Position numbers and translations under genes: made by a program. A stretch of DNA of 64,000 bases from Pseudomonadales bacterium (GTDB taxonomy: Bacteria > Pseudomonadota > Gammaproteobacteria > Pseudomonadales > Azotimanducaceae), in NCBI GenBank assembly GCA_012103505.1, contig WLWP01000001.1:62001-126000 (forward strand), read 5' to 3'. Below the pieces are notes generated by a model. That model worked only from the letters and a program-made list of their open reading frames with translations, was not told the origin of the DNA and made no database searches. Of the stretch, positions 27,232 through 36,741 are shown in pieces; position 1 is the first letter of the stretch, and each line of letters opens with the position of its first letter.

Positions 27232-27996
27232 ATGGGACGATTAGACGGCAAAGTAGCGCTTGTAACTGGCGCGGCTTCAAACCCTGGTTTAGGTAGAGCG
27301 ACAGCGCAGCGATTGGCCGAAGAAGGAGCCAAGTTGGCTGTGTCGGATGTTGACGTTGTTGGCGCTCAGACTTGTGCCGAGGAGATTCAGGCTGCTGGCG
27401 GGGAAGCGATTGCCTTCAGACAAGATGTGACCAGCGAAGATGGTTGGGTTGAAGCTATGGAGGCGATATCGACTGCCTACGGTGGTCTAGATATATGTGT
27501 CAACAACGCTGGCATCGCGGTCCTGGTACCGATTGAAAATATGACGCTAGAGGAATGGAATCGCCAGATCGAGGTAAACCTGACGAGTGTGTTCTTGGGC
27601 TGCAGAGCTGCGATCGCTGAGATGAAGAAGAGAGAAGGTGGTGGCAGCATCATCAATCTGTCGTCTGTGGCTGGTATTGTCGGTCTACAAACCTGTGTCG
27701 CGTACGGTGCGGCAAAAGGCGGTGTACGGATAATGTCGAAGTCGATTGCGGTCGAGGCAGCGAAATACAACATCCGATGTAACTCCGTACACCCAGGTGT
27801 CATTTGGACAAACATGCAGGCGCAAGCAACGGGTTTAAACGATCCGAGCGCCTTGGACGTCAGCCCATCGCGAATACCCCTGGGACGCCCCGGCGAGCCT
27901 CTGGATATAGCGAACTGTATTTTGTATCTGGCGTCCGATGAGTCCAACTATGTGACCGGTGCTGAGTTCGTGGTTGATGCGGGGATGACAACTTAG
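27232..27996 (+). CDS. short-chain dehydrogenase/reductase
   Basis: 254 residues. The cofactor loop is TGAASNPGLGRATA, an insertion of three residues relative to most SDRs; NNAG near 88-91, the serine in NLSSVAG and YGAAK near 158-162 are in place. ATG follows AGAAGGATC. It starts a plus-strand run of SDR, SDR, P450, DUF2277 and P450 genes, with 18 bases to the next gene. The set suggests steroid- or terpenoid-type hydroxy groups as substrates, an inference from context. Confidence 0.88.
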   Translation: MGRLDGKVALVTGAASNPGLGRATAQRLAEEGAKLAVSDVDVVGAQTCAEEIQAAGGEAIAFRQDVTSEDGWVEAMEAISTAYGGLDICVNNAGIAVLVPIENMTLEEWNRQIEVNLTSVFLGCRAAIAEMKKREGGGSIINLSSVAGIVGLQTCVAYGAAKGGVRIMSKSIAVEAAKYNIRCNSVHPGVIWTNMQAQATGLNDPSALDVSPSRIPLGRPGEPLDIANCILYLASDESNYVTGAEFVVDAGMTT

Positions 27997-28014
27997 GCTG
28001 ATTGAGGAGAGTTT

Positions 28015-28866
28015 ATGAAACTTGAAGGGAAAGTAGCCTTGGTCACAGCGGCTGGCCGAGGCATTGGTAAAGGGATCGCGCTCGCGCTTGCAAGTGAGGG
28101 TGCGCGACTGGTCGTAAACTCATTTTCAGAGGACACAACCGCGAACACAGTTGCAGAAATTACGGCGCAAGGCGCTGAAGCTGTAAGCGTCGTTGGTGAC
28201 ATAACTGACCCCAACAAAATGATTGAGATGCGAGATCTTGCATTGAGTTCATTCGGTCAGATAGACATTCTCGTGAACAATGTTGGCGCGGGACCGAAGT
28301 CCGCCATCGAGCCAGAGGAGCACGAGCTCGGTATGGCTGCGGCGGTCTGGGATGCGCTCTATGCGCAAAACGTCAAACCGGTTGTGCTTATGTCGGAGGC
28401 AGTCATCCCGCACATGCGTGAGCGTCAGTCCGGCAAGATCATTCATATTTCCTCGATCGCAGGGCGCACCTCGCTATCCGATAAAACGCTCGATTACTTC
28501 GTGCATCCCTCTTATGGCGCGATGAAGGCGGCGTTGATAAATCTAACGCAGACGCAAGCCGAGTCCCTTGGCGCTCACAACATCAATGTGAATTCGGTCT
28601 GCCCTGGTATTGTTTATACAGATGCTTGGAAGGGAAACTCTGAAAGAGCGGTCAAAACGATACCCGAATTTAAGGGGCAGGACGCGCGAACGTGGTTTGA
28701 AGGGATCGCCCGTGGCGAGTACCCCCACATCTTTGACCGTACTCCGTTGCGGCGTGAACAAACAGTGGCAGACATTGGGAATGCAGTCGTATTCTTAACA
28801 TCGGCTGACTCCATGAATATTACTGGCCAATCCCTAATGGTCGACGGCGGAATGGTGAAACTATGA
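28015..28866 (+). CDS. short-chain dehydrogenase/reductase
   Basis: 283 residues. Cofactor loop AAGRGIGKGIALALA, NNVGAGP in place of NNAG, catalytic serine in HISSIAG and YGAMK near 164-168. A segment of about 40 residues near 190-235 is longer than usual. ATG follows TGAGGAGAG. Its stop overlaps the ATG of the P450 gene by four bases, so the two are translationally coupled. Function is oxidation or reduction of a hydroxy or keto group; the substrate is unknown. Confidence 0.88.
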   Translation: MKLEGKVALVTAAGRGIGKGIALALASEGARLVVNSFSEDTTANTVAEITAQGAEAVSVVGDITDPNKMIEMRDLALSSFGQIDILVNNVGAGPKSAIEPEEHELGMAAAVWDALYAQNVKPVVLMSEAVIPHMRERQSGKIIHISSIAGRTSLSDKTLDYFVHPSYGAMKAALINLTQTQAESLGAHNINVNSVCPGIVYTDAWKGNSERAVKTIPEFKGQDARTWFEGIARGEYPHIFDRTPLRREQTVADIGNAVVFLTSADSMNITGQSLMVDGGMVKL

Positions 28867-30113
28867 GTTTATTTGCAATCGAAACCTTGTTGGACCCTTA
28901 TCCCGCGTACAAAGAAATGCGCGATGAGGAGCCAGTACATTTCGAAGAAGCGATGAATATTCACGTTGTTACGCGCTACGATCTCGTACGCGAAGCGATC
29001 AAGGATACGGCAACCTTCTCATCACAATACGATCAGTTCTTGGCTGCCTCGCAGATCATCGCCTTTGAACAGTCGGCACCCGAAATCCAACAGCAGTTAA
29101 TGGCGGTCAATGCCAAAATGGTGGTGACCCCACCGACCATGCTAACCCTCGATGAACCGGACCATACGAGATACAGGTCGCTGGTTAACCAGTTGTTTAC
29201 CGCTTCCCAGGTACGTTTGTCAGAACCGACCGTGCAAGCGGTAGTCGATGAGAATGCGGAGCGAATGTTTGCGCAGGATCATGCTGACTTTATGAGCGAC
29301 TTCGCGTTTCCTGTTCCGTTAAAGATCATAGGGGACCGATTGGGGATCCCGGTGGATGAACGAACCTTCTTTGATCGTGCAGCGACAGATGCCGCCTCAG
29401 GTTTAAGGTTGACGCCACTATCTGGTGAACAGATGGTGGCGCGGGCACAAACAGCGGTCGATCTCCAACAGTTCCTAATCGGGATTGTTGAGGCGCGGCG
29501 GCAGACTCCCCAAGAAGACATGATCACTATCCTTGCTAACGCGGAGCTTGAAGGTGAAGACAGATTGCTCACACATGGCGAATGCCTCAGTGTGCTTAAC
29601 CAATTCTTAGTGGCAGGCCACGAAACTACTTCAAGTGCGTTTGGCTGGGGCATGTTGTTGCTCTGCAGAAACCCTGGCGTGCAAGATGAGATGCGCGGAA
29701 ATGACAAGCTGATTAAAACCTTTATTGAGGAAATTCTTAGGCTTGAGGCACCGGTTCAGGGATTGCCGAGATTAGTAACGCAGGACACCGAGCTCGGTGG
29801 CTTCCCGTTACGCGCTGGGGAGCTTGTAATGTTGCGTTATGGTGCGGCTAATCGCGATGAAAGACAATTTGAAGAGCCAGATACGCTGGACATACATCGG
29901 GCGAAAGCAGGGGCTCAGTTAGCCTTTGGCGCAGGTGTGCACTTCTGTATTGGCGCACCGCTCGCGCGACAAGAGCTGAATCTCGGCTTCAAAAAACTGT
30001 TAGAACTTGGGCACGAATTTCGACTAGATGAGAACGGGCCTGAACCAACAGCAGAAGCAAGTTTCATCCTTCGAAATTTGCCGGAGCTGCGTATCCGGTA
30101 CCAGATCAGTTAA
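28863..30113 (+). CDS. cytochrome P450
   Basis: 416 residues, full length for a soluble bacterial P450. The I-helix reads AGHETTSSAFGW (oxygen-activating T), the K-helix ExxR is EEILR, and the heme loop is FGAGVHFCIGAPLARQ with C362 as the axial ligand. It needs ferredoxin-type electron donors, none of which is in the window. The ATG overlaps the stop of the SDR gene. A hydroxylation step on a hydrophobic compound is inferred from its neighbours. Confidence 0.93.
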   Translation: MSLFAIETLLDPYPAYKEMRDEEPVHFEEAMNIHVVTRYDLVREAIKDTATFSSQYDQFLAASQIIAFEQSAPEIQQQLMAVNAKMVVTPPTMLTLDEPDHTRYRSLVNQLFTASQVRLSEPTVQAVVDENAERMFAQDHADFMSDFAFPVPLKIIGDRLGIPVDERTFFDRAATDAASGLRLTPLSGEQMVARAQTAVDLQQFLIGIVEARRQTPQEDMITILANAELEGEDRLLTHGECLSVLNQFLVAGHETTSSAFGWGMLLLCRNPGVQDEMRGNDKLIKTFIEEILRLEAPVQGLPRLVTQDTELGGFPLRAGELVMLRYGAANRDERQFEEPDTLDIHRAKAGAQLAFGAGVHFCIGAPLARQELNLGFKKLLELGHEFRLDENGPEPTAEASFILRNLPELRIRYQIS

Positions 30114-30149
30114 CGTTTTAGATCCAACTGAAGAAAGGAGATCATTAAC

Positions 30150-30422
30150 ATGTGTCGGAACATAAAGACCCTCCATAATTTCGAGCCGCCTGCGACTCGG
30201 GATGAGATACAAAGTGCAGCACTGCAATTCGTACGAAAAATTTCGGGCACTACCAAGCCGTCAAAGGCAAACGAAACGATATTTGCAGAGGCAGTTGTTG
30301 CTGTCACGCAAACTGTGGAAGAGCTCCTAGAACAGCTCACGACGAACGCACCGCCAAAAAACCGAGAAGAAGAAGCGAGAAAAGCGAAGGAGCGCTCAGA
30401 AAAGCGGTTTGCCCGCGCCTAA
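30150..30422 (+). CDS. DUF2277 domain protein
   Basis: 90 residues matching DUF2277: MCRNIKTLHNFEPPAT at the start, an alpha-helical middle part and a charged, lysine- and arginine-rich C-terminus (REEEARKAKERSEKRFARA). Function is unknown. ATG follows AAAGGAGATC, a strong site. It lies between two P450 genes in the same run, with about 37 and 44 bases on either side, so cotranscription is likely. A DNA- or partner-binding role has been guessed for such small proteins but nothing here shows it. Confidence 0.85.
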   Translation: MCRNIKTLHNFEPPATRDEIQSAALQFVRKISGTTKPSKANETIFAEAVVAVTQTVEELLEQLTTNAPPKNREEEARKAKERSEKRFARA

Positions 30423-30466
30423 ACCGGGCGTATCCTTACACAGATAAATATTGTTGGATTGCATCG

Positions 30467-31696
30467 ATGAACGCGCCTGCTCCTGAATTGATAAAAGTTT
30501 CTGCGACTAAACCGCTGAATCTGAGTGACAAGCACCTTGTCCAGAATCGCTGGCAATACTATGAGTACTTACGCGAACACCTCCCTGTCCATCGAGCCAA
30601 GGTGCTCGGCGTGAACCTGTTTGTCACCGCCAGATATGATGACTGTTTGGCGGTCGTCAAGGATGAACGCTTCGGTCGCAATCGCGCGAACATTACTGGA
30701 GGCAGTCGCTTTCCTTTCCCAATGCCAAACAATCTAAAGTTTTTGGCTGAGAGCATCATTAACCAAGATGACCCGCAGCATCGGCGACTACGACAGCTTG
30801 TACAGAAAGCCTTTTCACCGAAGTCGCTAACTCAAGTCGAAGTGCGCGTAAACGAGTGGGCACAAGAACTAGCATAGGCTTGCGTAGCCAAAGGCGAGTT
30901 CAGCATGCAGGAAGACTATGCTGTGACGATACCGATGCGCGCTATAGCCGAGATGGTTGGTGTAAGTGAGGCAGACATGCCTCGTTTTCGCGAAGGGGTC
31001 CGCGTACTTTCTGATGGGTTGAACGGCTGGCGTATCGCTCGCACGATGTTTTGGGATTTGCGCAACCTTGTTAAGTTTGTACGTGAGCTGGTGGCCCGCA
31101 AAAAACAGAACCCGTCTGATGACATTCTGTCAGGACTAATCGAGGCGGAAATTGACGGTGACCGACTCAGTGAAGACGAGTTGGTGAGCATGGTGTTCAT
31201 CCTCATCATCGCGGGCTTTGAGACAACCGCGAATCTGATCAGCAACGGCGTTATTACCCTACTTGATCATCCTGATGAGCTCGCCAAGCTAAAGAACGAT
31301 CCATCGTTATATGGCTCGGCGGTCGAGGAGCTACTGCGTTTTTCCGGACCTGTGCATGGCACCAAAATGAATTACGCGAAAGAAGATATCGAGATGCGTG
31401 GCGTCGTCATCCCGAAAGGTATGGCCGTTATGCCGATCCTCGGTTCAGCCAATCGGGATGAAGCAGTATTTGAGAACCCTAACGTCTTCGATATCCAGCG
31501 AGACCCAAATAAGCACTTGTCATTTTCCCAAGGCAATCACTTCTGCCTTGGTGCCTTTTTAGCCAGGATGGAGGCGAAGATCGCGTTCAAAACACTGTTT
31601 GAACATATGCCGGAGCTGGAACTGGCAAGCACGCCGGAACCCGCCACTATGCCAGGTTGGTACCGGTATCGTGACTATCGGGTCCGGGTTCGCTGA
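30467..31696 (+). pseudogene. cytochrome P450 interrupted by one in-frame amber codon
   Basis: One continuous reading frame of 410 codons is broken only by TAG at 30875-30877 (codon 137). Upstream it encodes a normal P450 N-terminus (RYDDCLAVVKDERFGRNR, QDDPQHRRLRQLVQKAFSP); downstream it resumes at once with ACVAKGEFSMQEDYAV and contains AGFETTANLISNG, EELLRF and the heme loop FSQGNHFCLGAFLAR with its cysteine near codon 360. CAG, GAG, AAG, TGG and others differ from TAG by one base. Either a recent nonsense mutation, a sequencing error or readthrough. The start lacks a good ribosome-binding site. Confidence 0.85.
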
Positions 31697-31714
31697 TAAG
31701 TCGTGTCTGCGGCG

Positions 31715-31757
31715 CTAGTCCCTTCTTTTCCGTTCTAATCCCATTTGGCGGGACTAG
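31715..31757. terminator. inverted repeat between convergent genes
   Basis: CTAGTCCC at 31715-31722 pairs exactly with GGGACTAG at 31750-31757 across a pyrimidine-rich loop of 27 bases. The 3' arm includes the stop codon of the minus-strand LLM gene. The loop contains an imperfect second copy of the CTAGTCCC segment (CTAATCCC at 31735-31742). No T tract. Confidence 0.35.
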
Positions 31758-32794
31758 GCCGATTTGATGAGGTCCATCGCCTCTTCAAGCGCGGCGGTTC
31801 GTTCAGCCCAAGTTGTACCGCCAGTACCTAGCCGTAGGGTGTTCACGCCAGAGTCTTCGAAGGCTTTTAACCGCTCCTTGACCATGTCTTCCGTGCCGAT
31901 CAAGTTGGCCATTAGCACCATCTCGTCCGGGACTGCTTTCACAGCATCGTCGCGCTTGCCGCTCACCCAGAGTCCTTGCACTTCTTTGGCAGGATCTTCG
32001 AATCCTGCTCTGCAAAAAGCATCGTTGTAGAAGTTGGTTTTGGCGGAGCCCATCGCACCTAGAGTGAAAGCCATAGCTGGTTTGCGCTCTGCGATCAAAC
32101 GCTCAACATCCTCACTGACTTCAAAATAGCCCCCGGCCTGGATGTCCAAATCGCCGATGCTGCGTCCGGTCTTGCTCGCTCCAGCTTTTATGTCATCGAG
32201 GAAAACGTTCGCATGCTCCGGTAGGTAACACGTGCCTAACCAGCCGTCCGCGAGCTCGCCGGTCATTTGCAAGGATTTGGGACCAAGCGTCGCCAGATAG
32301 ATTGGTAGGTCTGGTCGCGGTGGCTGCGACAGTCGTATCGCTTTGCCTTCTCCGCCAGGACGTGGCAGCAGATAGTGATCACCGTCGTAGGCGAGTTTTT
32401 CTCCTTTGAGACCGATGTGGAGGATCTCAACCACTTCCCGGAGGCGCGATAGCGGCTTGGCAAATGCGGCACCGTGTAAGCCTTCGACAACTTGTGGTCC
32501 AGAAACGCCCAGACCAAGGATGAACCGTCCGTTTGAAACCGTATCCAAGCTCTGAGCGGTCATCGCGATCATCGAGGGAACACGAGAACTGATTTGTAGG
32601 ATGCCAGTGCCGAGGTGGATGTTCTCGGTTTGGCCTGCCAGATAGGCAAGCGGTACGATCGCATCCATGCCCCATGCCTCGGCCGACCAGGCTTGGCTGA
32701 CGCCTAGTCGGTCAGCTGCTTTCGTGTATTCAACCAGTTGATCCCAGTCCTCGCCATTGTAGTAAGCAGAACCGATCGATATTGCAGTTTTCAT
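31754..32794 (-). CDS. LLM-class oxidoreductase (F420-dependent-like)
   Basis: 346 residues with the luciferase-like TIM barrel: WSAEAWGMDAIVPLAYLAGQT near 36-56, LGTGILQISSRVPSMIAMTAQSLD near 61-84 and NGRFILGLGVSGPQVVEG near 87-104. The sequence style is that of the group annotated as F420-dependent, common in actinobacteria, but FMN cannot be excluded from sequence. The start codon ATG has no strong ribosome-binding site. It is convergent with the broken P450 and divergent from the acyl-CoA synthetase gene. A ketone or alkanal oxidation is inferred. Confidence 0.83.
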   Translation of the reverse strand: MKTAISIGSAYYNGEDWDQLVEYTKAADRLGVSQAWSAEAWGMDAIVPLAYLAGQTENIHLGTGILQISSRVPSMIAMTAQSLDTVSNGRFILGLGVSGPQVVEGLHGAAFAKPLSRLREVVEILHIGLKGEKLAYDGDHYLLPRPGGEGKAIRLSQPPRPDLPIYLATLGPKSLQMTGELADGWLGTCYLPEHANVFLDDIKAGASKTGRSIGDLDIQAGGYFEVSEDVERLIAERKPAMAFTLGAMGSAKTNFYNDAFCRAGFEDPAKEVQGLWVSGKRDDAVKAVPDEMVLMANLIGTEDMVKERLKAFEDSGVNTLRLGTGGTTWAERTAALEEAMDLIKSA

Positions 32795-32912
32795 ATTTTT
32801 TTACGCGCCAATGTTAGCTAGATGTCGATCGGTCAGATTCTTGTCCTTAACAGACTTTGTCAAGCCGCGTGTGAATCAATAGAATGCGCGGTCCGGAGGT
32901 TGAGGCGCGAAT

Positions 32913-34418
32913 ATGAATATCATGATGTTGCTGGAAATGGCGAGTGGGGCATTTCCTGATAGACCAGCTTTTACAGATGGCAGCTCGGGCCAGGCTTTTA
33001 CCTATGCCGAGCTTTTTGAGGCAGCGAAGACACGAGCCGCTACCGTCAAAGCCAGCGGCGCGAGTCGCTTGGTAAAACTCGATGTCAGTAACCTAGGCAC
33101 ACCCTTATGTTTGTTTACAGGTAGCGCCGCGGGAATCCCGTATGTGCCTTTGAACTACCGTTTGACGGACGAAGAGATCGAAGCGTTGCTGAAACGGGTG
33201 ACACCAGCTTATCTCGTCACCGAGGAAAAGCGTGCTAAGACCCTCGGTGGTCTGGCTGATGTCTCGGCGACGCAGACGTCGAGTTTTGTTGATGCGGCTG
33301 GCCATGACCTAGAACCTGTCAGTGAATGGGGTATGGACCCCGAAGAAATCGCTGTGCTCTTATTTACCAGCGGAACCACTGGCATCCCGAAAGCTGCTGT
33401 GTTGCGCCACAAACACTTGGTTTCCTACATTTTAGGATCAGTTGAGTTTGGCAGTGCCGAGGAAGGGGATGCAGCCCTCGTCTGTGTACCGCCGTATCAC
33501 ATAGCCGGTATCGCCGCGATCTTGAGTTCTGTCTATTCAGGGCGTCACGTCGTGCAGTTACCGAACTTTTCTCCGGAAGAGTGGATTGCATTGTGCCGGA
33601 AGCATCAGATAACGACGGCTTTCGTTGTGCCCACTATGCTTGCCCGTATCGTCGAAACGATGGAAGGCGAGTCCACTGCGAACATGCCGCACCTAAAGAA
33701 CTTATCCTATGGCGGCGGCAAGATGCCGTTGAGCGTGATCGAAAAAGCGATGGATCTATTTCCGGGAACCAATTTTTCAAATGCATACGGTCTGACAGAA
33801 ACTTCTTCAACCGTTGCAATTCTCGGACCTGATGAACATCGCGAAGCGAAGCAAAGCGCGGATGAGGCAGTGCGACGTCGACTTGTTTCCGTAGGGCAAC
33901 CGCTGCCCGGTATCGAGATGGAAATACGTGATGATGAGGGTCGTGTCCTCGGCGCTGGCGAGCGTGGTGAAATCTACGTGCGCGGTGAACAAGTCTCTGG
34001 TGAGTACGAAGATCGCGGCTCTGTTATTGATGCCGATGGTTGGTTTCCGACCCGTGATGCGGGCAGTATGGATGAGGCTGGCTATCTATTCCTTGAAGGT
34101 CGTGCAGATGATGTGATTGTTCGCGGTGGTGAAAACCTTTCACCGGGAGAGATCGAAGATACCTTGCTCGCCCATCCGACCGTTAAGGATGCCGCGGTTG
34201 TCGGTATTCCCGATGATCAATGGGGCGAAGGCGTTGCAGCCGCGGTTGTTGCGAAACCAAATGAGACGATCGATGTGGCAGCATTGCAGGCGTGGGTGTT
34301 GGAACACATGCGCAGTTCTCGAGTACCCCAGATCATTCAGGTATGGGACGAACTGCCGTACAACGAAACCGGTAAATTGTTGCGTCGAGTCGTCAAAGCC
34401 GAGATTGCTGGCGACTAA
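32913..34418 (+). CDS. acyl-CoA synthetase (AMP-forming)
   Basis: 501 residues. The P-loop is LLFTSGTTGIPKAAVLRHKH, the A5 motif is NAYGLTETSS, GEIYVRGEQVSGEY and DDVIVRGGENLSPGEIE follow, and the C-terminal lysine lies in LPYNETGKLLRR. These are all the core motifs of the ANL family, so it would activate a carboxylic acid to its CoA thioester. ATG follows CGGAGG with 12 bases between, so spacing is long. Its stop overlaps the stop of the convergent crotonase gene by four bases. Confidence 0.92.
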   Translation: MNIMMLLEMASGAFPDRPAFTDGSSGQAFTYAELFEAAKTRAATVKASGASRLVKLDVSNLGTPLCLFTGSAAGIPYVPLNYRLTDEEIEALLKRVTPAYLVTEEKRAKTLGGLADVSATQTSSFVDAAGHDLEPVSEWGMDPEEIAVLLFTSGTTGIPKAAVLRHKHLVSYILGSVEFGSAEEGDAALVCVPPYHIAGIAAILSSVYSGRHVVQLPNFSPEEWIALCRKHQITTAFVVPTMLARIVETMEGESTANMPHLKNLSYGGGKMPLSVIEKAMDLFPGTNFSNAYGLTETSSTVAILGPDEHREAKQSADEAVRRRLVSVGQPLPGIEMEIRDDEGRVLGAGERGEIYVRGEQVSGEYEDRGSVIDADGWFPTRDAGSMDEAGYLFLEGRADDVIVRGGENLSPGEIEDTLLAHPTVKDAAVVGIPDDQWGEGVAAAVVAKPNETIDVAALQAWVLEHMRSSRVPQIIQVWDELPYNETGKLLRRVVKAEIAGD

Positions 34419-35380
34419 TCCTCGATAAGCTGATCGACTAGCCCCCAAGCGAGCGCATCCTGTGCAGAAAGCTTGAGATTGGATATCGCAAGATAGGCTG
34501 TCTTTTGACGGCCTATTTTTTTAGTGATGCTAACAGTCCCCCCGGCCCCGGGGACTAGCCCCATCGAGATTTCGGGTAATTGGAAATAACTGTCGCGGTT
34601 GGCGCTGATTGAGTCTGCAAACGCCGGGATTTCTATGCCTGCTCCGATACATGCTCCGTGCACGACGGCCTCAGTCGTACAGTCTAGGTTTGCAAGGAGG
34701 GCGCCTGCTGATCGCGTGGTGCGGCTGAGGTGCGCTACCGCTGCGTCTTCAGCCAGACCGAATTCGGAGAGATCACCACCTGCGCAAAACGAAGGTCCAG
34801 CGCCGGTCAGAATCAACTTGTCGATTTCCTTATCGAGACTCGCGGCATGTAACACCTCGCAAAGCGCATCTTTTAAGGCCATGTTGTAGGCGTTGTGTGC
34901 CTGCGGTCGGTTGAGCGTCAGTTTTAGCGAATTGGCATCACGCTCGGTGAGAACAAGAGGGTCTGTATCTGGTTTACTGGAGCGGCGCGGCCCTTCTAAC
35001 CAGCTCTGAAACCCAGCACTGTGCTGCAAAGTCGAATAGGCCAACGACTCTGCGAAAAGACCGTCGGCGATAGAGGATCTTTCGTTGTGCCGCAAAAGTT
35101 GTATTAGTGTGGTGCACGCATGGACCTGACTCTTTAGGTTTGCCTCAAGACCTGCGAACTCATCGAGTGTGGCGAGACAGATGTCGGCAAGTGACGAGTC
35201 TGAACGAGTACCGACGGCGACAACGCAGCAAGGCGGCAGGGTGATAGCTGGGTCAATTTCTCGATAATCCTGCCAGTCGACGTAGAGCACAGGTGTCCTT
35301 GCAAAAACACTTCTATCCTCGCGCATCAGCGGCGATTCTAGGATTGTCAGGTAGTGCTCAAAACTGATTAACTCAGGCAT
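34415..35380 (-). CDS. crotonase fusion: degenerate N-terminal domain plus intact enoyl-CoA hydratase domain
   Basis: 321 residues. The C-terminal part (about 145-321) is a complete crotonase: LTLNRPQAHNAYN, LTGAGPSFCAGGDLSEF (oxyanion loop), GACIGAGIEIP and FQLPEISMGLVPGAGG, with both catalytic glutamates (E in GIEIP and in LPEI). The N-terminal part (about 1-140) looks like a worn crotonase: PVLYVDWQDY and the helix-rich end DGLFAESLAYSTLQHSAGFQSWLEGP match the C-terminal end of the fold. The fusion makes a within-chain dimer plausible. The gene is convergent with the synthetase and divergent from the next amidohydrolase, 35 bases away. Confidence 0.85.
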   Translation of the reverse strand: MPELISFEHYLTILESPLMREDRSVFARTPVLYVDWQDYREIDPAITLPPCCVVAVGTRSDSSLADICLATLDEFAGLEANLKSQVHACTTLIQLLRHNERSSIADGLFAESLAYSTLQHSAGFQSWLEGPRRSSKPDTDPLVLTERDANSLKLTLNRPQAHNAYNMALKDALCEVLHAASLDKEIDKLILTGAGPSFCAGGDLSEFGLAEDAAVAHLSRTTRSAGALLANLDCTTEAVVHGACIGAGIEIPAFADSISANRDSYFQLPEISMGLVPGAGGTVSITKKIGRQKTAYLAISNLKLSAQDALAWGLVDQLIED

Positions 35381-35415
35381 GGCTTTAAGTATACCTGGGT
35401 ATCTCGGGATCTAAC

Positions 35416-36741
35416 TTGCTCATCGTTAATGCAGACATTGAGGGACGCAACTGTGCGGTTCGCATCGGCGAGACGATACAGGCCGTGGGGCAGCTGCAGC
35501 CACTTCCTAATGAGTCGATATACGATGCTCAAGGCGGTCGGTTGCTACCGGGATTGCACGATCACCATATACACCTGCGAGCTATGGCGGCGCGACGCGG
35601 ATCTGTCGATCTAGCCAGCGCCGACATCCGTGACTTGCCGAAACTTGGAGTAAAGCTAGGCGGATCAGGTTGGATTCGAGCGGTTGGCTATCATGCTGAT
35701 CGACACGGGGAGTTGAATCGGGCTGTGCTCGATGAACTCTGTCCGAGCCAACCGGTGCGTGTGCAACATAGCAGCGGCAAAATGTGGGTGGTGAATTCAC
35801 CTGCTATTGAAGCGCTTGAGATTGGTTCAGACAGTCACGCCGGAGTGGAGGTCGACCAAGGGCGGCTCACAGGCCGTTTGTTCCGCATGGACAAATGGTT
35901 GGGCGAGCGTTTGCGAGGCGATACGTTGGATCTTGCGCCGCTATTAGAGGATCTATTGCGACTAGGTATCACCTCTGTGACCGATACGTCGTTTAATAAC
36001 GACGAAGAGGCGGAACAAGAACTCAAGAATCTCAAAGGGCTCAATGGGAAACCATATGACGTGCATTGTATGGGTGATGAAAGCCTAGTTTGCGGAGGTC
36101 AGCTGAAGATCCTATTGGACGAGGATCAACTCCCTGATCTTGATGGGTTGCATCACCGGGTGGCGCGGGCACATGAACGGGACCGAGGCGTTGCGTTTCA
36201 CTGTGTATCAAGAATCGAAATGTTGGTTGTCATGGAATGCCTGCAATTAATCGGCGTACATCCAAATGATCGAATTGAACATGGCGCCATGATCGGAGAT
36301 GAGATGATTGAGGATCTCGCTAACCTCGCTGTGCCGGTGGTGACCCAACCAGGGTTTTTAAGTGATCGAGGTGAACGCTTTTGCCGTGAACTCAAGTCGT
36401 CTGAGATTAGCGATCTCTATCGCTATAAAAGTCTGATCGACGCCGGGATTCAAGTTGTCTGCAGTTCCGATGCACCCTACGGACCGGTGGATCCCTGGCA
36501 GTGCATACACGCAGCGAGCTATCGCCTATCCGAGGACGCTCGTGCTATTAATAGCGCAGAATGTGTCTCTGCTGAGACAGCGCTCGAGGGGTATCTACTG
36601 CAACCCGATCTTCTCAGCAAACGAGAGATTGCGCCGGGATCGCCAGCGAATTTTTGTTTACTAGAAGCTGGCGGCAGCGCAAAAGGTTCTTCTGTACACC
36701 GAGTCTGGTTCGCGGGTCAGCCAGTCCCAGTTTCGTCTTGA
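35416..36741 (+). CDS. amidohydrolase family protein
   Basis: 441 residues. The metal-binding motif is LPGLHDHHIHL (H in HDHHIH), with HCVSR for a later histidine and SSDAPYG for the catalytic aspartate. The overall layout is that of YtcJ-type amidohydrolases, shorter than the exported example at 17628-19292 and without a signal peptide, so it is cytoplasmic. The start is TTG: no ATG or GTG fits the N-terminal strand MLIVNAD. The last 25 bases overlap the end of the convergent small membrane protein. Confidence 0.82.
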   Translation: MLIVNADIEGRNCAVRIGETIQAVGQLQPLPNESIYDAQGGRLLPGLHDHHIHLRAMAARRGSVDLASADIRDLPKLGVKLGGSGWIRAVGYHADRHGELNRAVLDELCPSQPVRVQHSSGKMWVVNSPAIEALEIGSDSHAGVEVDQGRLTGRLFRMDKWLGERLRGDTLDLAPLLEDLLRLGITSVTDTSFNNDEEAEQELKNLKGLNGKPYDVHCMGDESLVCGGQLKILLDEDQLPDLDGLHHRVARAHERDRGVAFHCVSRIEMLVVMECLQLIGVHPNDRIEHGAMIGDEMIEDLANLAVPVVTQPGFLSDRGERFCRELKSSEISDLYRYKSLIDAGIQVVCSSDAPYGPVDPWQCIHAASYRLSEDARAINSAECVSAETALEGYLLQPDLLSKREIAPGSPANFCLLEAGGSAKGSSVHRVWFAGQPVPVSS

